Shown here in pieces: positions 15,109 through 23,600 of a DNA stretch of 44,480 bases. Positions within the stretch are counted from its first letter, which is position 1, and each line of letters opens with the position of its first letter. This DNA comes from Bacillota bacterium. Lineage in GTDB: Bacteria; Bacillota; Clostridia; Acetivibrionales; Acetivibrionaceae. The notes beneath the pieces were generated by a model, which was not told the origin of the DNA, made no database searches, and saw nothing but the letters and a program-made list of their open reading frames with translations. The DNA lies in the NCBI GenBank assembly GCA_023398495.1, contig JAEWSG010000043.1, forward strand, positions 1 through 44,480. The letters run 5' to 3'. Position numbers and translations under genes: made by a program.

Positions 15109-16779
15109 TTATAGGTGACTTCCCCAAACCGCAACATTACCACCCTTCGATAATGCACTAAAGGTCATAACAAATTTATTAAGTCCTGCATCCCACTGCA
15201 TAAGTACAACACCGTTATAGACCACTCCTCCGATAGTCAGAGAAATTTTATTATCACCGGAAAGCTGCCACCTTCCACTTACATTTCCTGAAATAGTACC
15301 ATCTTTATTCAGTGATATCCTGACAGAGTTTTTCACATCCGCTGATATATTTGTACCGTGATTTACAAAACTATAATCACCACTTACCTGATCAACAGAA
15401 TATTTACCGATAGTCTCACCACCATAACGCTGTGGTGCAATTACTGGCCACCCGTCTCCATTTATGAACATCTGATGTACTCTAACCTCATGTACTTCTC
15501 CACGTCCCGGGAAGCGGGTATGGAAAATGATAAAATATCTATTAGTCTGGTGATCGTAATATGCCGAGTTGTGGCCCGGAGATACATAACCTGTTCCACT
15601 TTCAGAGAATCTGAAATTCCCCATCAGCTTCGCCCCATAAGGTGCAATGGATACATCATCAAAAAGAGTACCTGATGCACCATGGCAATAAATCATATCT
15701 TTTCCTGCAGCATCTACAAAAGGACCGTCAGGATTTTTCGAACGACACACCCTTATGTTATAACCGCCATTGGCATCGAGACCGCCAAAGCTCAAAAACA
15801 TGTAATAATAATCAGTCTCAGGACTGTACAGCATATAAGGTGCCTCAATCCTGCTGTGATTCAATCCCAACAGTTTTTTTCCGTAACCCTGACCCGAAAA
15901 AGGTTTTCCAGTTGTTTCATCCATTCTTAATATGTAAATACCTCCGGAATACGAACCATAAACCATCCAAAGTTTTCCGTTTTTATCATAAAATACGTCT
16001 GGGTCAACAACATTAGGATGTTTTGTGGCATCGTAAATTGTTCCATCCTCACCTTTCTGTCCCCACATACCAGATTTCAATATAATCCCAAGGTCTTTAT
16101 ACGGCCCTTCGGCATTGTTTGATACAGCTACGCCAAGAGTAGACCTCGGTGAATCACCCTTGCACAAGCAATAGTACATGTAATATCTGCCGTCTTTAAG
16201 CTGTATTATATCTCCAGCCCACATGGTAGTTGTTTCTGCCCAATCAAAGGAAGCCTTTAATTCTGTATATACATTCGGTATCAACGGATTGTTGTTTGCA
16301 ACACTCGAAGAAATCTGTTGCCACTGCATCAAATCAGAAGATTTTGCAGCTGCAAGATGTGAACCTATGATATAATACGTCCCATTTGATTTCATAATGG
16401 AAGGATCATGCACTGAAACGTTTCTAAATACAGGTACAGGCGTCGGCGTGGATTGTGCAAGTGTAGGTGTAGGTGTAACTTGAGCCTGTGCAGGAAAGGA
16501 TTGAATTATTCCTAAAAGATATTGCCTCAGAAAAGCAAAATCTATAGAATTAACCGTACCATCTCCGCTTACATCAGCTGCCTTCGCGGCATTTCCAGTC
16601 AACTCCGTCATTCCCAGCAAATAAGTTCTCAAAATTGCAAAATCAATAGAATCCACTGAAGTATTTCCATTTATGTCGCCATAATTAAATTCCGCTGCCA
16701 GACCATTTGTACAACAAAATAAAGAAATCAATAATGCTGTAATAATTGGACGACAAATTTTGCCCAAACTTTTTTTCAT
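15109..16779 (-). CDS. GH43 endo-arabinanase with N-terminal type I dockerin
   Basis: A signal peptide (MKKSLGKICRPIITALLISL...GLAA) is followed at once by a type I dockerin (about residues 30-95), a TPTPT linker, and a five-bladed beta-propeller of family GH43. The propeller shows the catalytic base in SVHDPSIM, the pKa-modulating aspartate in VDPDVFYDKNGK and the general acid in HSRIEAPYML. WAGDIIQLKDGRYYMYY and GHNSAYYD are typical of arabinan endo-1,5-alpha-L-arabinosidases. A C-terminal lipocalin-like lid domain follows (VSGRWQLSGDNKISLTIGGVVYNGV). The dockerin is at the N-terminus, which is less common than the C-terminal position. Its first calcium loop, DINGNTSVDSID, departs from the consensus at the G in position 6. 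ATG 16779 has GGGGGG 7 bases upstream. Confidence 0.9.
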   Translation of the reverse strand: MKKSLGKICRPIITALLISLFCCTNGLAAEFNYGDINGNTSVDSIDFAILRTYLLGMTELTGNAAKAADVSGDGTVNSIDFAFLRQYLLGIIQSFPAQAQVTPTPTLAQSTPTPVPVFRNVSVHDPSIMKSNGTYYIIGSHLAAAKSSDLMQWQQISSSVANNNPLIPNVYTELKASFDWAETTTMWAGDIIQLKDGRYYMYYCLCKGDSPRSTLGVAVSNNAEGPYKDLGIILKSGMWGQKGEDGTIYDATKHPNVVDPDVFYDKNGKLWMVYGSYSGGIYILRMDETTGKPFSGQGYGKKLLGLNHSRIEAPYMLYSPETDYYYMFLSFGGLDANGGYNIRVCRSKNPDGPFVDAAGKDMIYCHGASGTLFDDVSIAPYGAKLMGNFRFSESGTGYVSPGHNSAYYDHQTNRYFIIFHTRFPGRGEVHEVRVHQMFINGDGWPVIAPQRYGGETIGKYSVDQVSGDYSFVNHGTNISADVKNSVRISLNKDGTISGNVSGRWQLSGDNKISLTIGGVVYNGVVLMQWDAGLNKFVMTFSALSKGGNVAVWGSHL

Positions 16780-16988
16780 TAATATACCCCCCAGTATTTT
16801 ATCAATCAGGAACATCTAAAATATATGGCATTTCCACTTTTATTTTATCATAAATATTTTAACATTGTGAGATTTCAGTTAAATTTCTTCATTATTTAGA
16901 GTATATAAATGGTGAAAAGAATTTTACAACAATTTAAATTTTGCTATACCCTATAATACAGCCAGTATTATTTTTTGTTTAAAAATAG

Positions 16989-17043
16989 TGACTTTGGTCA
17001 TATATAAATAAGATATTTTCATGTTTTTAATGACTTTAGTCAT
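16989..17043. promoter_or_regulatory. Twin palindromic operator sites
   Basis: TGACTTTGGTCA at 16989-17000 and the perfect 14-bp palindrome ATGACTTTAGTCAT at 17030-17043 are two copies of one site, with centres 42 bp apart (four helical turns). The second ends 23 bp before the -10 box of the DUF2157 gene, where a -35 box is missing. A dimeric transcription factor is implied; I cannot name it. Confidence 0.55.
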
Positions 17044-17066
17044 CTAAATTTATTCCTGATTTCAGG

Positions 17067-17072
17067 TATAAT
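17067..17072 (+). promoter_or_regulatory. -10 box of the DUF2157/GDYXXLXY operon
   Basis: TATAAT lies 26 bp before the start codon. At the -35 distance there is no good match; instead a 12-bp palindrome CCTGATTTCAGG (17055-17066) directly abuts it and the operator 17030-17043 lies just beyond, so the promoter may depend on an activator. Confidence 0.5.
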
Positions 17073-17097
17073 ATAAATATAAGGATGGTGAGTTTGT

Positions 17098-18432
17098 ATG
17101 GATACTAAGAAAATCAAATGGCTATACTCTCAATTGCCTAAACTTGCTTCCGACGGAATTATACCGGAGGATAGCATTAAAAAAATCAAAACCTACTACG
17201 GTGAACCGGAAGAAGCAAACTGGCTGAAAATTCTCCTTGGTATTTTTGGCACATTAGGAGCGGTATTAATTGGAAGCGGTATTATCCTGTTATTTGCACG
17301 CAACTGGGATGAACTCAGTATTCCTGTAAGAACAATACTATCGCTTTTGCCGCTTATAATAGCACAAGTATTGTGCTTCTGGGTATTGCAAAAAAGAAGA
17401 TCTTCCTTTGTTTGGACGGAAAGCTCTACTGCATTTCTGACTTTGGCTGTGGGAGCTGGAATTTCACTTATTAGCCAGACCTACAATATTCATGGAGATT
17501 TTTCGACCTTCATTATAATATGGATGCTCTTGATTCTTCCCCTTGTATACATTTTTGATGCAGTCATACCAGCGGGATTTTACCTTGTCGGTATAACAAT
17601 CTGGGCAGGTTCTGTTCAGTCTGACGGTGGAAACGCAGTTCTGTTCTGGCTGTTGTTTGCAGCACTCATACCGTTTTTAATCAAAAATCTCAAGGCAAAA
17701 GCCCTTTCAAACCGTGCTGTAATTCTTTTATGGATGATGTCCTTTGACTTATGTGTAGCACTTGGCATAGTTCTTGAAAAAGTCCTTCCGGGCTTATGGA
17801 TTCTTGTTTACAGTAGTTACTTTGCTGTGCTGCTTCTGGTTGATGCACTTTCCGGAAGGGAAGCGGAATACACCTGGCAAAAACCATTTTCAATTGTAGG
17901 CACTTTAGGTACAATAGCCATGTCTTTCCTTTATACGAACACCTTCTTCTGGAGAGATATAGGCTGGACACACTATCGCAACAGTTATGAGTATAACGCT
18001 TTAGCCGGTATTGTTGACTATATTCTTGTATTATTATTGCTCGGTTCCGCTCTTTTCCTCTTTTATAAAAATACAAGAAGGAAAGATTTCTTCTCAACAT
18101 TATATAGTTTTTCACCATTACTGGCTGCAATATGCTATATTTTAGGCTCTATGGGTAATTTAGAAACCTTGCCAATGCTTATATATAATATTTTTGTATT
18201 TGTTCTTGGTGTAGGAACAATTGTCTATGGAATTAAAAAACAAAAACTTGGTCTAACGAACGGTGGTATGCTGATTATATCCCTATTGATAATTCTTAGG
18301 TTCTTCGACAGCGATCTTGGTTTCTTTGAACGCGGTATATCCTTTATACTGGTAGGAGCAGGCTTTATCGTTTCAAACATTGTGTTGTTTAAGAACAGGA
18401 AGGAAGTGAGCTCAGATGAAAAAGAATATTAA
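17098..18432 (+). CDS. DUF2157 polytopic membrane protein
   Basis: This is a 444-residue integral membrane protein. A soluble N-terminal helical part (about 1-45, LYSQLPKLASDGIIPEDSIKKIKTYYG) matches the start of the DUF2157 family and is followed by about twelve hydrophobic spans. Family hallmarks include LLGIFGTLGAVLIGSGIILLFARNWDELS and the GISLISQTYNIHGD segment. The role is unknown; the family is usually paired with a GDYXXLXY protein, as here. GGATGGTG sits upstream of ATG 17098. It overlaps the next gene by 17 bp, so the two are translationally coupled. Confidence 0.85.
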   Translation: MDTKKIKWLYSQLPKLASDGIIPEDSIKKIKTYYGEPEEANWLKILLGIFGTLGAVLIGSGIILLFARNWDELSIPVRTILSLLPLIIAQVLCFWVLQKRRSSFVWTESSTAFLTLAVGAGISLISQTYNIHGDFSTFIIIWMLLILPLVYIFDAVIPAGFYLVGITIWAGSVQSDGGNAVLFWLLFAALIPFLIKNLKAKALSNRAVILLWMMSFDLCVALGIVLEKVLPGLWILVYSSYFAVLLLVDALSGREAEYTWQKPFSIVGTLGTIAMSFLYTNTFFWRDIGWTHYRNSYEYNALAGIVDYILVLLLLGSALFLFYKNTRRKDFFSTLYSFSPLLAAICYILGSMGNLETLPMLIYNIFVFVLGVGTIVYGIKKQKLGLTNGGMLIISLLIILRFFDSDLGFFERGISFILVGAGFIVSNIVLFKNRKEVSSDEKEY

Positions 18433-19000
18433 GCTGTTAATATTTATAGTTCTTGCCGTTTTGCAATTGCTTATTCCATCTCAAATTATACTATCCCGGG
18501 AGTTGGTTTTAAGATATGGTCAGGAATACAAATTCAGGGTAGAACCTATAGATCCTTACGACCCATTCATAGGGAAATACCTTTATATAAATGTTGAAAA
18601 CAATGAAATAACTGTTGATGATGATGATAAACAGTACCGTTCAAATCAAACAGTTTATGTACTGATTGAGAATGACATAAGCGGTTTTGCCAATTTTTCA
18701 AATGTCGCGTTTGCACCTCCTGAATCGGGTGACTATATAAAAACAAAGATAAGTTATGTAACTTACAAGCACTATAACGATTCTGGACCTTCCGGAAACC
18801 CTACAATACATTTTCAAGTTCCCTTTGACAGATACTATATGCCGGAAAAGGATGCACCGTCAGCTGAAAAATTATATAATGAAAAAACCTCGCAGGATAG
18901 TACTGAGGATGTATATGTTTCAGTAAAAATATATAAGGGTACGGCAGTACTCGATAAACTCTTTATTGGTGACAAAACTATAGAGGAATATATTAGGTAA
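18416..19000 (+). CDS. GDYXXLXY-family membrane-anchored protein
   Basis: A 194-residue protein with one N-terminal membrane span (LLIFIVLAVLQLLIPSQIIL) and an extracytoplasmic beta-rich domain. The family name motif occurs in a variant form (RVEPIDPYDPFIGKYLYINVE, with GKY for GDY). GDYXXLXY proteins accompany DUF2157 proteins, and the 17-bp overlap with that gene supports joint function; what they do is not known. The start ATG 18416 follows GGAAGGAAGTGAG. The gene ends 19 bp before a strong bidirectional terminator. Confidence 0.8.
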   Translation: MKKNIKLLIFIVLAVLQLLIPSQIILSRELVLRYGQEYKFRVEPIDPYDPFIGKYLYINVENNEITVDDDDKQYRSNQTVYVLIENDISGFANFSNVAFAPPESGDYIKTKISYVTYKHYNDSGPSGNPTIHFQVPFDRYYMPEKDAPSAEKLYNEKTSQDSTEDVYVSVKIYKGTAVLDKLFIGDKTIEEYIR

Positions 19001-19019
19001 TGATGTATTAACAATATAT

Positions 19020-19049
19020 AACCCCTTGAAACTGATATTTCAAGGGGTT
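19020..19049. terminator. Bidirectional terminator between convergent genes
   Basis: A perfect 12-bp stem (19020-19031 with 19038-19049) has a 6-nt loop and a short T-run on the plus side. It serves the GDYXXLXY gene and probably also the DUF6320 gene on the other strand. Confidence 0.8.
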
Positions 19050-19146
19050 TCATAATTTATATACAACCCGGATACAGCTTTTAAATCTTCAATTTTCATC
19101 ATAATAAATCATTAGATTTATCTGGTTAAATTATGTATCCTGTTCC

Positions 19147-19815
19147 TTATATATGCATCCTTTTTTGCAGCTCCTGTTTGATATTATCTCCCTTAAATAT
19201 AAGTATTGCAGAAAGAAAGATAATACTTACAGCAACAGATATTATAGAAGGTATGTCTACCGTAACCAGATCAAGTAAAATAAACAAAACAGGGATTATG
19301 CCAAACAATCCACCCAACAAAAAATATGCTATATAATTTACAACACTTAGCCTCATAACCTTTGCCGTCACATACATTACGATCATAGCTGCAATGCATA
19401 ATATCGGAATAGCAAAATCAAAGGACCATCCCTTCCATCCTATTTTCCAATCCCAAAAGATAGACAGGGAAGATACAATAATAACCTGCCACATAATTGA
19501 CTTTGTAATATTGTGCCTTTTACGCAATGCGTCAGTTATACTAAGCCAAGTGCTAAGTAGTCCCAAAAGGACTAGCATGGGCCAATTTACACTTGTAGGG
19601 AATAACTTATGAATAATATAACTAATTACAATTGCAACGATTGAAATAAATAATAAAATACGTATCACCAAATGCTTTTCATAAGCCGGAGGTATAAGAG
19701 GATAAACATCATCTCCCTCGATACTGTTGATATCATCCACAAGAATATTTCCACATAGTGGGCATTCGGTTTTCTTATCACGTATATAAACCTTGCACTG
19801 TTTACATAATATCAT
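19147..19815 (-). CDS. DUF6320 zinc-ribbon membrane protein
   Basis: A 222-residue protein. The N-terminal zinc ribbon (CKQC at 4-7 and CPLC at 18-21) is followed by a short acidic linker and about six membrane spans. This combination matches the DUF6320 family. It is the third gene of an operon with the condensation-type acyltransferase and the alpha/beta hydrolase upstream; the same trio recurs in clostridial genomes as far as I know. Function is unknown. ATG 19815 has AGGAG upstream and lies 64 bp after the acyltransferase stop. Confidence 0.75.
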   Translation of the reverse strand: MILCKQCKVYIRDKKTECPLCGNILVDDINSIEGDDVYPLIPPAYEKHLVIRILLFISIVAIVISYIIHKLFPTSVNWPMLVLLGLLSTWLSITDALRKRHNITKSIMWQVIIVSSLSIFWDWKIGWKGWSFDFAIPILCIAAMIVMYVTAKVMRLSVVNYIAYFLLGGLFGIIPVLFILLDLVTVDIPSIISVAVSIIFLSAILIFKGDNIKQELQKRMHI

Positions 19816-19879
19816 TCTTATTCTCCTAAGGTACGTCTAAAATATAATTACTTACTCTGGATAACGAAAAAAATTCTTC

Positions 19880-21160
19880 CTAAGTATTTGACGAAATTTC
19901 AATATCAATACCCATTCTTGAAAGAGATCTGAAAAATGCCTTTTGCAATTCAGTTTCTCTAAATGGTGAGGCAAACGTCACTACCAACCTGTCTCCATAG
20001 GTACACATTGTCATTTGCGGCCTCTTTACATTAGGTATGACGCTAAACTGATAAATGTAACTTTCAAGCTCAGAGGGCATTGCTACTTGTCCCACATTTG
20101 AAATAGCTGCAGTGATCCCCATATCTATTATTGAATTTGCAATACGTATTGAATAATTCTTTATAGGCAAAGGTACTACCCTTGCCAGCGGATTTCTTTC
20201 AAGAAACATAAGCCAGTCTAGACGCTGATTAAGTCGCTCTTCTGTCAGTTCTCTCTTAAAGCTTTCACCCAAACTCGCTATCACTTCACTCAATTCGATT
20301 TTGCCTGTCTTCAAACGGTAACTAATGTTCATTGTGCTAAAAAAATTTCTTGCAGTCTCTGATCTGAAAAACTGCCTGAGGTTTATAGGCACAGATAATA
20401 CCACCGGATAATCTTTTTTACGTGCAGGCATGTCCTCATATATAGAACATATCAGCAATGAAGAGAAAAATACAGTTAATGTCGTATTATATTTATGTGC
20501 TTCTTCTAAAGCAGCTTTTACAGACATAGCACCTTCTATAACTTTCACTCTGTATTCATCAGTCCTCGTTCCTCTTATGCTGTAAGCTTTAACTGAACTC
20601 TTGTTTTTAAAACCCATTTCCAGTTGTTTTTTTATATTCCACCCAGGATAACGCTTTATAAAACTATCATCCATCTTTCCGCTTATAGATGCATCATCAT
20701 TGAGTTCGGGTATTTTACCTCCCAATTCATCCTTGTGTCTGATCAACAAATAATGGTATACCAGTGTCTTCATAAACCATAGGGCACCAGTACCATCTGA
20801 CAAAGCATGAAACATTTCAATATTAATCCTTTTCTTGTAATAAAATACACGGAACAATAAATTCCTTTCGTATTTTCTGTATATCGGAGTGCAAACGGGA
20901 TTAGTCTCCTTTTCAACCACCGGACGAGTATCACTTGTTTCAAAATAATACCAGAATACCCCTCTCCTAAGAACCGACTTGTACAGTGGAAATCTTTCGA
21001 TGGTTTTATCTAATGCCACTTGTAAAACATCAGGTTTCACCTCTTCAACCAACTCACACGAAATTCGGAACACCTTAGGGTCCCTGTAATTGCATGTAGC
21101 CGGAAAAAATTTTGAAGCATTATCCAATTTGCTCCATTCTATTCGTTTTGGATAACTCAT
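19880..21160 (-). CDS. Condensation-fold acyltransferase (alcohol acetyltransferase-like)
   Basis: A 426-residue soluble protein of the CoA-dependent acyltransferase/condensation-domain superfamily. The active-site motif appears as MFHALSDGTGAL (H-x3-D-G near residue 125; the first His of the usual HH pair is Phe). A C-terminal LSVPINLRQFF...ARNFFSTMNISYR block and AAISNVGQVAMPSELESYI fit the second half of the fold. Family members move acyl groups onto alcohols or amines; the substrate cannot be read from sequence. The start ATG overlaps the stop of the upstream esterase (ATGA), so the two products are made together. Confidence 0.75.
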   Translation of the reverse strand: MSYPKRIEWSKLDNASKFFPATCNYRDPKVFRISCELVEEVKPDVLQVALDKTIERFPLYKSVLRRGVFWYYFETSDTRPVVEKETNPVCTPIYRKYERNLLFRVFYYKKRINIEMFHALSDGTGALWFMKTLVYHYLLIRHKDELGGKIPELNDDASISGKMDDSFIKRYPGWNIKKQLEMGFKNKSSVKAYSIRGTRTDEYRVKVIEGAMSVKAALEEAHKYNTTLTVFFSSLLICSIYEDMPARKKDYPVVLSVPINLRQFFRSETARNFFSTMNISYRLKTGKIELSEVIASLGESFKRELTEERLNQRLDWLMFLERNPLARVVPLPIKNYSIRIANSIIDMGITAAISNVGQVAMPSELESYIYQFSVIPNVKRPQMTMCTYGDRLVVTFASPFRETELQKAFFRSLSRMGIDIEISSNT

Positions 21161-22095
21161 ATAAGTTCCTCGCTCCTGCCATTACAGCTACTTAAAAACC
21201 AGTTTATTATTTCATAACTTCTTACCACATATTCTGACTTCCACGGCAAAGAAAAAAATCCATGGACAGCATCTTTCATTCGAAACATCTTCACTTTGTT
21301 GCCAAACTCCTTCAGACGCTTACCATAAGCCTCCCCCTCATCTCTTAAAGGGTCATATTCAGCCGTTATAATTAAAGTATCCGGCTGTTTTGACAGATCT
21401 TGTGCCAGCAACGGTGCAAGATAAGGACTTAATCTATCCTCTTCCTTTGGGGCGTACATATCCATATAATCCTGTATCTGTTTACTTGTCAGTAAAAAGT
21501 CAGTTCCATTTTCCCTTATTGATGGGAACGGAGAATTTTCTGTATGGTCATTATGAGTAGCTGGGTAAATCAAAATCTGCTTTTCGGGAAAAAAATCCCC
21601 TCGATCCCTTGCCATCAAGGATACCGCCGCAGCAAGATTTCCCCCTGCACTGTCCCCAATCAGGGTTATATCACTTTCTTTACAATTCAACAGTTCAAGG
21701 TTCTGGAAAATTTCCCTTGCAACATAATAACAATCCTCTAGTCCAGCAGGAAAAGGATGCTCCGGTGCAAGAAGGTAATCAACAGAAACAACTGTATTCC
21801 CTGTTTGATTGGCCATGTTGACGCAAACATTGGTATAAGAATCAATGTTTCCAGTTACCCATCCTCCTCCGTGAAAGAAAATCAAAACACCGGATGTGGC
21901 ATTGCTTTTCGGACGAAAAATCCGTACAGGAATTTCTCTGCTTCCTGCCATAATTTTATGATCCATTAGTTTATATCTTGGCCTGAAATGTAAGGTAGCC
22001 AGTTTCATAAGCTTGCGTTGAATTATATATTGTTTTTTAAGTTTTCTACGTAAATAAGATAAAGCTTTTAGTGTTATACGTTTAAAATGGTTCAT
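21157..22095 (-). CDS. HSL-type alpha/beta hydrolase (esterase)
   Basis: A hormone-sensitive-lipase-family esterase/acetylhydrolase. It has the oxyanion-hole motif HGGGWVTGN, the nucleophile elbow GDSAGGNLAAA, the acid in TAEYDPLRDEGE and the histidine in DAVHGFFSLP. The basic, partly hydrophobic N-terminal segment (about 1-40) could hold it at the membrane, but I see no clear signal peptide. The preferred start is ATG 22095 after AAAGGG; ATG 22125 is possible. It is first in the operon with the condensation-type acyltransferase and the DUF6320 protein, which suggests a joint acylation/deacylation pathway. Confidence 0.85.
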   Translation of the reverse strand: MNHFKRITLKALSYLRRKLKKQYIIQRKLMKLATLHFRPRYKLMDHKIMAGSREIPVRIFRPKSNATSGVLIFFHGGGWVTGNIDSYTNVCVNMANQTGNTVVSVDYLLAPEHPFPAGLEDCYYVAREIFQNLELLNCKESDITLIGDSAGGNLAAAVSLMARDRGDFFPEKQILIYPATHNDHTENSPFPSIRENGTDFLLTSKQIQDYMDMYAPKEEDRLSPYLAPLLAQDLSKQPDTLIITAEYDPLRDEGEAYGKRLKEFGNKVKMFRMKDAVHGFFSLPWKSEYVVRSYEIINWFLSSCNGRSEELI

Positions 22096-22186
22096 CCGTT
22101 GCCCTTTCTTAACCAGCATTTCCATCCATTATATTGTACTATAAACCATATTAAGGCCGCAATGGTTTAATAGTCAGTTCATCTCA

Positions 22187-23308
22187 TCAATCAGTCTTTT
22201 TTATGTACACACGATCCCCAACCTTACAATCAGTATAATCAACAATACTTGAAAAATTCCTTGCAATTTTCAAATAACCATTTGCATTCAAATAAGCCAC
22301 CCATTCCCCAAAACCTACATCAGTATAAGACTTTCCATATAGTACTTTGAATACTTTGTCTCCATTAAATATTAAATTAAAGTGCTCACCATTTTTTATA
22401 GTTAGTTTCTCAAGATCATCTTTAATAAATTCAGTATCGATATTATAATTAGGCTCATCAACAGCAATAATTTTTGCTTGTGCACCATTGTTATCAAAAA
22501 CAGCTTTTGACGTCAAATCATATTCCATAGTTATATCCTTTTCGTAAATAATCTCATCGTTTTCAATCCAATTTAAAAGTGCATCAATACATGCTGATAC
22601 TTCTTTTCCATTTACATTACAATGGCCATCTCTTGAAACCCTCCATACTGCAGGTTTTACTGAATCCTCTTTCACATTTCCGCAGTATTCCATAGGGAAA
22701 TCAACCTCATCCTGATTGGACAGGAAAAGTATAGGCTTCTTTGGAGCATAATTAACTGAAATATCATACACAGCCCCAATGGCCAGAAATCCATCGTAAT
22801 TATAATCACATTCCGACATCCTTGCTGCTATTAATCCGCCCATTGAATAGCCCTGCACAATAGCAATTCTGGATTTCCCATATTTAGACTCTATAAATTC
22901 TCTTAGATTATCAATATCTTCAAAGGCATCTCCTAATATAAATCCATTTCTTCTAAAACTGGTTGATGCAATTATCCAACCTTCTTCAATCATTTTGATA
23001 TGATCTGGCGAATCGGTTACAAGTGTAACTACCAATGGCTCGTATGCTTGTACTAATCCATGAGCATATATCAGTAATTTTCCATTCCATTTTTCCGGTA
23101 CATGAACTTTATATTTAGCACCTCCGATTACTCCTTCTAGAAGTTTACCGAGTTCAAGTTTAGTTTCTTTCTCACCTAAATCCCTTGTTGGATCAGGCAT
23201 TTCAGACACAATAGGCGTCACACTAACTGTTTTATGTGGCTCAAAGGAACAACCCGATATAATTAAAAGTAATGTTACACTAACACATATGATAATAAAC
23301 TTTTTCAT
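22187..23308 (-). CDS. Lipoprotein alpha/beta hydrolase with SAM_HAT-C-like domain
   Basis: A surface lipoprotein (signal peptide with lipobox IISGC, Cys20). It carries an alpha/beta-hydrolase domain with the elbow GYSMGG (Ser155), an AHG oxyanion region (82-84) and a histidine in RDGHCN. The C-terminal ~60 residues (KVLYGKSYTDVGFGEWVAYLNANGYLKIARNFSS...KVGDRVYI) resemble the C-terminal beta-barrel domain of SAM hydroxide adenosyltransferases (DUF62). There the pattern is TYsDV-x-GE-SSGYLEIA-n-LKVGDxV. I infer this from pattern memory. ATG 23308 follows AGGGGGAG. A degenerate transposable element begins only about 17 bp upstream of the start codon. Confidence 0.72.
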   Translation of the reverse strand: MKKFIIICVSVTLLLIISGCSFEPHKTVSVTPIVSEMPDPTRDLGEKETKLELGKLLEGVIGGAKYKVHVPEKWNGKLLIYAHGLVQAYEPLVVTLVTDSPDHIKMIEEGWIIASTSFRRNGFILGDAFEDIDNLREFIESKYGKSRIAIVQGYSMGGLIAARMSECDYNYDGFLAIGAVYDISVNYAPKKPILFLSNQDEVDFPMEYCGNVKEDSVKPAVWRVSRDGHCNVNGKEVSACIDALLNWIENDEIIYEKDITMEYDLTSKAVFDNNGAQAKIIAVDEPNYNIDTEFIKDDLEKLTIKNGEHFNLIFNGDKVFKVLYGKSYTDVGFGEWVAYLNANGYLKIARNFSSIVDYTDCKVGDRVYIKKTD

Positions 23309-23324
23309 TCAATCTCCCCCTATA

Positions 23325-23597
23325 TGGGACAGAGGGACAGGTTCCTTGTCCCACCATATTCTGTAAATTTTAATCTTGGATATCCCCGTTACACAACAAC
23401 TGAGTTGTTCTAATTCCATCTGTTGACTTAAGCCCACTAATTATTTCATTTGATTCTTTCTAACTGCTGCAATTCACTAAGACTTAGAATACAGTATTTT
23501 ATTACTGCATCATTCTGTAATCTGCAATTTTCAAACCTCATTCTGTTCAATAAAAAGATTAATTGCTATCTTTACCTGTCCCCTGTCACTATGTCCT
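23325..23597 (-). pseudogene. Internally deleted RAYT element
   Basis: The left end 23325-23353 is a REP-type hairpin (TGGGACA/TGTCCCA). Then 23385-23575 aligns base by base with the last ~90 codons of the intact transposase at 24060-24818 (shared blocks CTAATTATTTCATTT, TGCAATTCACT, GACTTAGAA, TCATTCTGTTC). Stops and frameshifts occur in the translated frame. After that it jumps directly to a right-end sequence CCTGTCCCCTGTC (23576-23588). It is therefore a short, non-coding derivative with both ends kept. Confidence 0.75.
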
Positions 23598-23600
23598 ACA

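Larger units (their letters stand above)
16780..17097. other. Divergent intergenic region with paired operators
   Basis: 318 bases between the GH43 gene and the DUF2157 gene. It contains two related palindromes and a promoter for the DUF2157 gene (next entries). I find nothing else of note in 16800-16985. Confidence 0.5.

Noticed and set aside
17690..18130. 146-codon minus-strand frame within the DUF2157 gene
   Set aside because: It lies inside a membrane protein gene on the other strand and has no start signals.
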